Shown here one piece after another: positions 59,784 to 64,000 of a stretch of DNA of 64,000 nucleotides. The notes beneath the pieces were generated by a model. It saw only the letters and a program-made list of their open reading frames with translations, made no database searches and was not told the origin of the DNA. The DNA lies in assembly GCA_013214025.1 (NCBI GenBank), contig JABSRN010000065.1, forward strand, positions 1-64,000. Reading direction: 5' to 3'. The position numbers were made by a program, and so were the translations under genes. The DNA comes from Polyangiaceae bacterium (GTDB lineage Bacteria; Myxococcota_A; Polyangia; Polyangiales; Polyangiaceae). Position 1 is the stretch's first letter. Each line of letters starts with the position of its first letter.

Positions 59784-60747
59784 TCCGGTGTAGGAGCCGG
59801 CCGAGCGCGGCGTGGTCGTGAAGTAGACGTTGGCGTTCTACGTGATGCAATGGATTGGGGATCTGAAACATCTCCGCGGGCAGCTCGTCGTACGGCGTAG
59901 CCTCCTCCTGGATGCAAAGCAGCTTGGCGACGTCGTGTATCATGCCCGCTAGGAAGGCCTGCCCGACGGTGGTGCGGCCCTGACGACTCGCGATGGTGCG
60001 GGCCAGTACGCCGACTCCGAGGCAATGAGCCGGCCCAGTTTGTCGAGATGCTCAAAGCGAGCGAACAGCCCGATGCCCATCAGTAGCTCGGAACAGTCAC
60101 GGGCTCCCAGTCGAGATACTGCCTCTGCGATGTTGCTGCAGGTGACGCCGCGGAAGTACAGGCCGGAGTTGGCGAGCCGAATGAGCTTGGCGATGATGGC
60201 GGGGTCTTTTTCCACGGTGGCGATGACCTCTGGCAGTCCAATGCCGGGCTTAGCCAGCACGGTGATGGCGCGTTGGATGACGTCAGGAAAGGCCTTGACC
60301 TCAAACGGTGCCGCGAGGCCGGCGGCTTGGCTGCGCGCTGCCAGCAGCTCTATCAGATTCCACTTCGTGGGCGGATACCGAACGGGCGTTGGGGGCGAAC
60401 TGCTCGTGGAAATCCTGTTGGGCGTTCTTGGCCTGGTCGCGGGTCAGCAACCCGTGTTTGACCAAGATGTCTTCGAAGGATCGCGTGTCTTGGTGCTGTT
60501 CCCGTAAGAGCGCGCCCAGATCGTTGCTGTCTAGCAGGCCCATGCTGACCGCGAGCTGGTCGAACGGAAGTGAACTGCTGTGTTGTTTTCCGAGGAGGCG
60601 GAATACACTGCGAACGTTGAGTTTACTGTGGTTCCGCGCGAGCTCTCCGAGACGCGGTCGGGAGTTATCCCGGCTGGCCAGAACTGTGGTGACCTGCTGC
60701 CGGGACATCAGACCGATTTGAATGAGGTCGGCATCAAATAGGGGCAT
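59725..60747 (-). pseudogene. HDOD-domain protein broken by two frameshifts
   Basis: Read 5' to 3' on the minus strand, the gene begins with MPLFDADLIQIGLMSRQQV (ATG at 60747) and a region with repeats like type II secretion ATPase N termini (QLAVSMGLLDSNDLGALLREQ). Near 60391-60395 a run of five G/C bases shifts the frame: with one base fewer it continues TPVRYPPTKWNLIELLAARSQ and the HDOD core AFPDVIQRAITVL, ATVEKDPAIIAKLIRLANSGLY. Near 60035 a second shift is needed to reach HCLGVGVLARTIASRQ and GMIHDVAKLL. The frame ends at 59725, inside the PilT gene end, and the C-terminal part of HDOD is missing. It is a pseudogene or contains sequencing errors at homopolymers. Confidence 0.8.
59782..59800. 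repeat. Dispersed 19-bp repeat, diverged copy 3
   Basis: AGTCCGGTGTAGGAGCCGG differs from the two exact copies at two positions. It overlaps the last two bases of the PilT-type gene, so like the others it sits at a gene 3' end. Confidence 0.5.
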
Positions 60748-60979
60748 GCGTCGGCCTGTGAGCAAGGGCGGTTTGCCGCCACGTTCTATGAACGTCCATC
60801 TACAGGAAGGTCTTTAGAATTAATCCGACTAGTTGACCTCGGGACGGAGAATATTCGGCAGCTCGAATCGGTTGCTCCCTGCGCCGAACCCTGTGCCGAA
60901 GTCTGCCCGCTCGACACTGCTTTAGCGGCGTCGGAATAATCCGCCATCGGCTCGCGTTGGCGCCACTGTGTAGAGTGCT

Positions 60980-61579
60980 ATGCTCAGTGAATCTAGAGTC
61001 ATCGTGATGGAACCCGCCTACCGAGCCAGTCTGATTCAAGCGCAGAAGCGCGCCATGTTGGTGTTACCCCGAGGATTGGGAGAGCGCGTTGCCGAGCGCG
61101 TCGGGGCCGAGGCCTTGACTGTCATCGATGAGGCGGGGGCGACGGATTGGCTTCCCGTCGAGCTCACCAATAAGTTGGGACAGGCGCTTTACGAAGAAGC
61201 AGGAGCAGAGGGCAGCATTGAGTTCTGGCGCCGCTTCGCTGGCACGTTGTCGAGCATGTCTCTTTTCGACGCGATGGTGAAGGGGGTGCTCAAACTGGTG
61301 GGCACGCCGGAAGGCTTGCTGCAGCTGATTCCGCGGGCCTATGCGCTCACTTCACGCGGCCTCGGAAGCTTCGATCTTACGGTAGATCCGGATGAGAACC
61401 GAGCGACCCTCAGCGTTACGGGACTTCCGAAAGTATCCCAAACCAAATCGGTGATCATCTCCATTCAAGCATCGTGTTTGGGCGTGTTGGACATGGTTAG
61501 TGTGGATGGCGAGGTCGGGGTCGACGACTTTCGTGTGGACGAAGGCACCGTCAACTACATCGTTCTCTGGAGGAACTGA
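60980..61579 (+). CDS. Hypothetical protein, possibly DUF2378-like
   Basis: The 199-residue soluble protein has a helical N-terminal half (RASLIQAQKRAMLVLPRGLGERVAERVGAEALTVIDEAGATDWLPVEL) and a C-terminal beta-rich half (SFDLTVDPDENRATLSVTGLPKV). The order and length resemble the myxobacteria-restricted DUF2378 group, recalled but not checked. There is no signal peptide or membrane segment. Start at 60980 is the first ATG; the later ATG at 61007 (MEPAYR) is possible. It precedes the Tad pilin genes in the same orientation by about 45 bp, and may be transcribed with them. Confidence 0.6.
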   Translation: MLSESRVIVMEPAYRASLIQAQKRAMLVLPRGLGERVAERVGAEALTVIDEAGATDWLPVELTNKLGQALYEEAGAEGSIEFWRRFAGTLSSMSLFDAMVKGVLKLVGTPEGLLQLIPRAYALTSRGLGSFDLTVDPDENRATLSVTGLPKVSQTKSVIISIQASCLGVLDMVSVDGEVGVDDFRVDEGTVNYIVLWRN

Positions 61580-61623
61580 GTTGCGCTTCCCAGCGATTTG
61601 AAGCTGACAGCGCGCAACTGAGG

Positions 61624-61899
61624 GTGGCAGTGGCCGAGAGTCGCTGCATGTCGAACTGCCCAGAAATTTCGGAAATGGCCGGCGGGTCCGGCGGTGCCCA
61701 GCGCGCCGGGCACGATGACGTACCGAATCGCCGAATTTCTTACCGTCGAATTCGACAACGGGGGGTCATTACTGTCGAGTATGCCGTTCTGCTCTCCCTG
61801 GTGGCCGTGGGCGTCAGCTTCGCAGTTTACGGATTGCTGGGCCCCTTGAGGTCGTATTTTCTGGCGCAGCAACTCTGGTTGCTGCTGCCCATTCCCTAG
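61624..61899 (+). CDS. Flp-type pilin, first copy
   Basis: The 91-residue product has a basic leader and the Flp/Fap prepilin signature GVITVEYAVLLSLVAVGVSFAVYGLL: Gly, four hydrophobic-polar residues, then Glu-Tyr, then a hydrophobic helix. A prepilin peptidase would cut after the Gly. The leader is long for a Flp pilin, about 45 residues if the GTG at 61624 is used and 37 from the ATG at 61648. The mature part is short (about 44). It is followed by a second pilin with about 130 bp between them. It is a Tad pilus subunit or minor pilin. Confidence 0.65.
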   Translation: MAVAESRCMSNCPEISEMAGGSGGAQRAGHDDVPNRRISYRRIRQRGVITVEYAVLLSLVAVGVSFAVYGLLGPLRSYFLAQQLWLLLPIP

Positions 61900-62032
61900 C
61901 TGTTAGGGCCTACCGGGCGGGCCTGCAGCGCTTTGTTGGGCTTTTTCTAGCAACTGCCGGCGGCGCTGACCGAAGAGCTGGCGTTAGCCAATGAAGGCTG
62001 CCCGGGCAAGCGCCCGAAATTGGAGATTTGTC

Positions 62033-62257
62033 ATGCAGAAATACACCCCGCGCCAGGCCCTCGTGAAACTGAAGGCCTGGCTCAACGTCGGACTCGAAGG
62101 CTTCACTGCCGATACCCGAGGCCTCACCACCGTAGAGTACGTGATTGTGCTCGCGTTGATCGCGATGATCGCGATCGGGACCTGGGGGGAGTTCGGAGAA
62201 GCGGTTGAGAAACACGTTGACGGCGCGCGAGTCAATATCGAAGCGATGGGAGAGTAG
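62033..62257 (+). CDS. Flp-type pilin, second copy
   Basis: From the ATG at 62033 (GGAG upstream) the product has 74 residues: a 25-residue leader, then RGLTTVEYVIVLALIAMIAIGTWGEF, the Flp prepilin motif with the cleavage-site Gly and Glu-Tyr. A short polar C terminus follows (VEKHVDGARVNIEAMGE). It is the more typical Flp pilin of the two and lies 29 bp ahead of the prepilin peptidase gene. It is probably the major pilin of the Tad locus. Confidence 0.85.
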   Translation: MQKYTPRQALVKLKAWLNVGLEGFTADTRGLTTVEYVIVLALIAMIAIGTWGEFGEAVEKHVDGARVNIEAMGE

Positions 62258-62286
62258 AAGTAGCGCCCTCCGGAAGTCTTCTCGCC

Positions 62287-62919
62287 ATGAATTTCATCTA
62301 CCTAGCGGCGGCCCTCATCACATTGGTGGCGGCCGTCACGGACGCCAAAGGAGGGCGTATTCCCAATTGGCTCACGTTCCCGGTCATCGCGATGTCCCCT
62401 GTATTTCACGGGGTCAGCGCGGGCGCCTCGGGGCTTTGGCTGTGTGTCGGTGGGCTCGTGATCTGCGGCGCCGTCCCATTGTTGATCTACATCGGCAGTC
62501 GCGGAGCCGGCATCGGGGGAGGCGATGTCAAGTTGTTCGCTGCCCTAGGTTGTGTCGCGGGTCCGGGCTTCGGTTTGGAAGTTCAGTGGGTCGCGTATTG
62601 CCTGGCCGGTGCCGGGGCGATGCTGTGGCTCACGTGGCGAGGCTGTTTGTGGAGCACGCTGGCATCGGCGCTCCGAGTGCGTTTTTTCGGAGTTTTCTCA
62701 GGCTCCAGCTACCAGTTGGCGCCATCGACGACCGGGTTGACCCCTGTCGTCGAGCCCTCACACCGGGCACGCTGTGAATGCGACGTGGGTGACGACGGCG
62801 CTAGCGACATGGCTCACGAGCTTAGGCGCTCTCTGCGTCTCGGTCCCTGCATCGCCGTGGCGGCCGTCTGTTTGATGGTCCTCCGCACGCCTTGGTTGTG
62901 GATATGGCTAGGCCGGTGA
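62287..62919 (+). CDS. tadV: Tad prepilin peptidase
   Basis: The 210-residue membrane protein carries the type IV prepilin peptidase/CpaA motifs: a first Asp in TDAKGGRIPNWLT and the second in GGGDVKLFAALG, the GxGDxK pattern of these aspartyl proteases. About six hydrophobic segments surround them. A hydrophilic stretch (EPSHRARCECDVGDD) and a last membrane segment form the end. It would cleave the Flp leaders. Its end overlaps the start of the TadE-like gene by 16 bp, so the two are coupled. Confidence 0.9.
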   Translation: MNFIYLAAALITLVAAVTDAKGGRIPNWLTFPVIAMSPVFHGVSAGASGLWLCVGGLVICGAVPLLIYIGSRGAGIGGGDVKLFAALGCVAGPGFGLEVQWVAYCLAGAGAMLWLTWRGCLWSTLASALRVRFFGVFSGSSYQLAPSTTGLTPVVEPSHRARCECDVGDDGASDMAHELRRSLRLGPCIAVAAVCLMVLRTPWLWIWLGR

Positions 62920-63932
62920 GCTTGCGCCGGTGGTTGCGCCAGCGCCGGGCCGTGTGCCTACGCCGGATGGAGTGTCTGCTGTGTCGGCGGCGGGGCTTGA
63001 GGCAAGACCAGCGGGGTGCAGTCTATTTCGAGTTTTTGCTCTGCTTTGTGCCGGTCTTTCTTTTGTTTTTGGCTGGCGTCCACATCGCGCTACTTTACAC
63101 AGCCAAACTGGTCGTGGCCGACGCGGCCCTTCGTGCCGCTCGCTCAGCCATCGTGGTGCTCGATGAAGATCCCGAACGCCATGGTGGCGTGCCGCGGGGG
63201 GATCTCTTGACCCTGGGCGGGGGCGACGACTCCGGCGATAGCTGGCTCGCCGCCGTGCTTGGTGGCGCGGCTCCCGGAAATTCTGGGGCATCGAGCGGGT
63301 CCGCGTCGGGGCTGGCTGGGGTGTTGATGCCCGGAAATTCACGACTGCGTATGATTCGACGAGCCGCTTACGCGCCGCTCGCGGCCTTGTCCCCCAGTGC
63401 CGGTCGCGCGGTTTCCGGGGGGGCCTTGTCGACAATCTTTGGAGCGAGTGCTCTCGGACGCCTCGCCGTTGGTTATGCGCTGTATACGCCGACGATGACC
63501 GCCGTGACTCTACGGGAAGCTCCGGGCAGTTCTGTGGTCATCGATCAGGTGGTCTCCCAGGGGCTGGTCACTCTGCACGTGACATACCTGTACTACTGTC
63601 AGGTCCCGCTGGTGGACCGCTTCGGTTGCCGGCCGCTTTACGATCTTGCGGGCTTTGGCGAAGTCGCGAAGGAGTTTCAGAAAGCCGTCGAGAGCTTTGA
63701 GCCGTCCCGGCCGGATCTGTTTTACAAACGTATCTCTGAGATTCGCGGCCGCGGATTGAATGCGTCGGAGCGACAGCGCTACCTGATCGCTGAGTTCGAT
63801 CGGGTGGAGCGGCCCATCCTGTTGGCGGCGCATTTGCTCACTGGCGCCAGATTCGTCGTGCTGGAGGCGGAGGTGAGTTTGCCGAATCAAGGCGCCTGCT
63901 ATCACGGCGGATGCGTTGGGGGCGGTACATGA
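62904..63932 (+). CDS. TadE-like pilus assembly protein
   Basis: From the ATG at 62904 the product has 342 residues. A short basic N terminus leads to DQRGAVYFEFLLCFVPVFLLFLAGVHIALLYTAKLVVADAALRAARSAIVVL, the TadE/TadF-like module of a hydrophobic helix followed by a helical region. The rest is a Gly/Ser-rich linker (GGGDDSGDSW and SGASSGSASGLAGV) and a poorly conserved periplasmic part. The TadE-like proteins are pseudopilins of the Tad apparatus. The stop overlaps the next ATG (ATGA). Confidence 0.8.
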   Translation: MARPVSLRRWLRQRRAVCLRRMECLLCRRRGLRQDQRGAVYFEFLLCFVPVFLLFLAGVHIALLYTAKLVVADAALRAARSAIVVLDEDPERHGGVPRGDLLTLGGGDDSGDSWLAAVLGGAAPGNSGASSGSASGLAGVLMPGNSRLRMIRRAAYAPLAALSPSAGRAVSGGALSTIFGASALGRLAVGYALYTPTMTAVTLREAPGSSVVIDQVVSQGLVTLHVTYLYYCQVPLVDRFGCRPLYDLAGFGEVAKEFQKAVESFEPSRPDLFYKRISEIRGRGLNASERQRYLIAEFDRVERPILLAAHLLTGARFVVLEAEVSLPNQGACYHGGCVGGGT

Positions 63933-64000
63933 CGTGCCTGTCTCGCGGCGCCCAGGGTGTGACCGACGAGCGTGGGGCGATCATGGTGTGTTGCGTATTC
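63929..64000 (+). CDS. TadG-like/pilus protein, 5' end cut by the window
   Basis: An ATG at 63929 overlaps the previous stop (ATGA) and opens a frame running to the window end. It begins MTCLSRGAQGVTDERGAIMV, a Gly-Ala pattern with a start of a hydrophobic stretch as in TadE/TadG-type proteins. Only 24 codons are seen, so the rest and the exact class are unknown. Confidence 0.6.
   Translation, partial: MTCLSRGAQGVTDERGAIMVCCVF

Overview
The window is GC-rich, densely packed bacterial DNA and most likely comes from a member of the Myxococcota (former Deltaproteobacteria). This is inferred from gene content, not from a marker gene. The signs are two Hanks-type Ser/Thr kinases (one with a PEGA-like tail), a CarD/CdnL regulator, an ECF sigma/membrane anti-sigma pair that resembles CarQ/CarR in layout, HD-GYP, PilZ and NarL-type regulators, many lipoproteins, a LolC/E-type permease with an enlarged insert, and a Tad (Flp) pilus locus. 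I saw no rRNA, tRNA or CRISPR array. Apart from an IS4-like transposase end at the left edge there are no mobile genes.

Layout. 0-4.5 kb: transposase end, a tetraheme cytochrome c lipoprotein, an unknown exported protein, and BipA/TypA with a clear terminator. 4.5-10 kb: a gene-poor stretch with small unknown ORFs, a promoter-like site and a structured leader, then one 1298-residue protein that joins an FGGY sugar kinase, a 2-hydroxyacid dehydrogenase, an SCP2 domain and a class II aldolase. This protein is the most unusual item in the window and reads like a catabolic pathway built into one polypeptide. 10-18 kb (minus strand): a stand-alone double-ACT protein, a Ser/Thr kinase, a PduO-type cobalamin adenosyltransferase, a PilZ protein with two pseudo-receivers, CarD, a lipoprotein, TyrS, and an HU/IHF protein with a poly-Asp tail. 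18-22.5 kb: two translationally coupled GT-C-like membrane proteins. 22.8-30 kb: a GAF protein plus histidine kinase operon, an M23 peptidase, a TPR protein and an alpha/beta hydrolase. 30-35 kb: an orphan GspG-like protein, Aat, CysD, a CysN fused to a decayed APS-kinase domain, and an OmpA-type lipoprotein.

35-42 kb: ECF sigma factor with overlapping anti-sigma, a single-pass membrane protein, a coupled three-gene ABC-like operon whose ATPase has lost its nucleotide-binding motifs, and a LolC/E permease. 41.7-50 kb: PEGA kinase plus CCA-adding enzyme; then on the minus strand mnmA, a lipoprotein, a six-cysteine small protein, tilS and ftsH as one tight tRNA-modification/proteostasis run. 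50-57 kb: a FliA-like sigma factor, a CPBP protease, an HD-GYP response regulator, LipB, a LuxR-type regulator, a 43-residue membrane protein, a TauE exporter and CysK. 57.8-64 kb: a PilT-type ATPase with a variable Gln/Ala repeat, a doubly frameshifted HDOD gene, a hypothetical gene, and the start of a Tad locus (two Flp pilins, prepilin peptidase, TadE-like, and the first codons of a TadG-like gene cut by the window end).

The genes mostly serve housekeeping (tRNA maturation, sulfate activation and cysteine synthesis, lipoate) and signalling. Intergenic gaps carry a 19-bp dispersed repeat, three short tandem repeats and several perfect hairpins.
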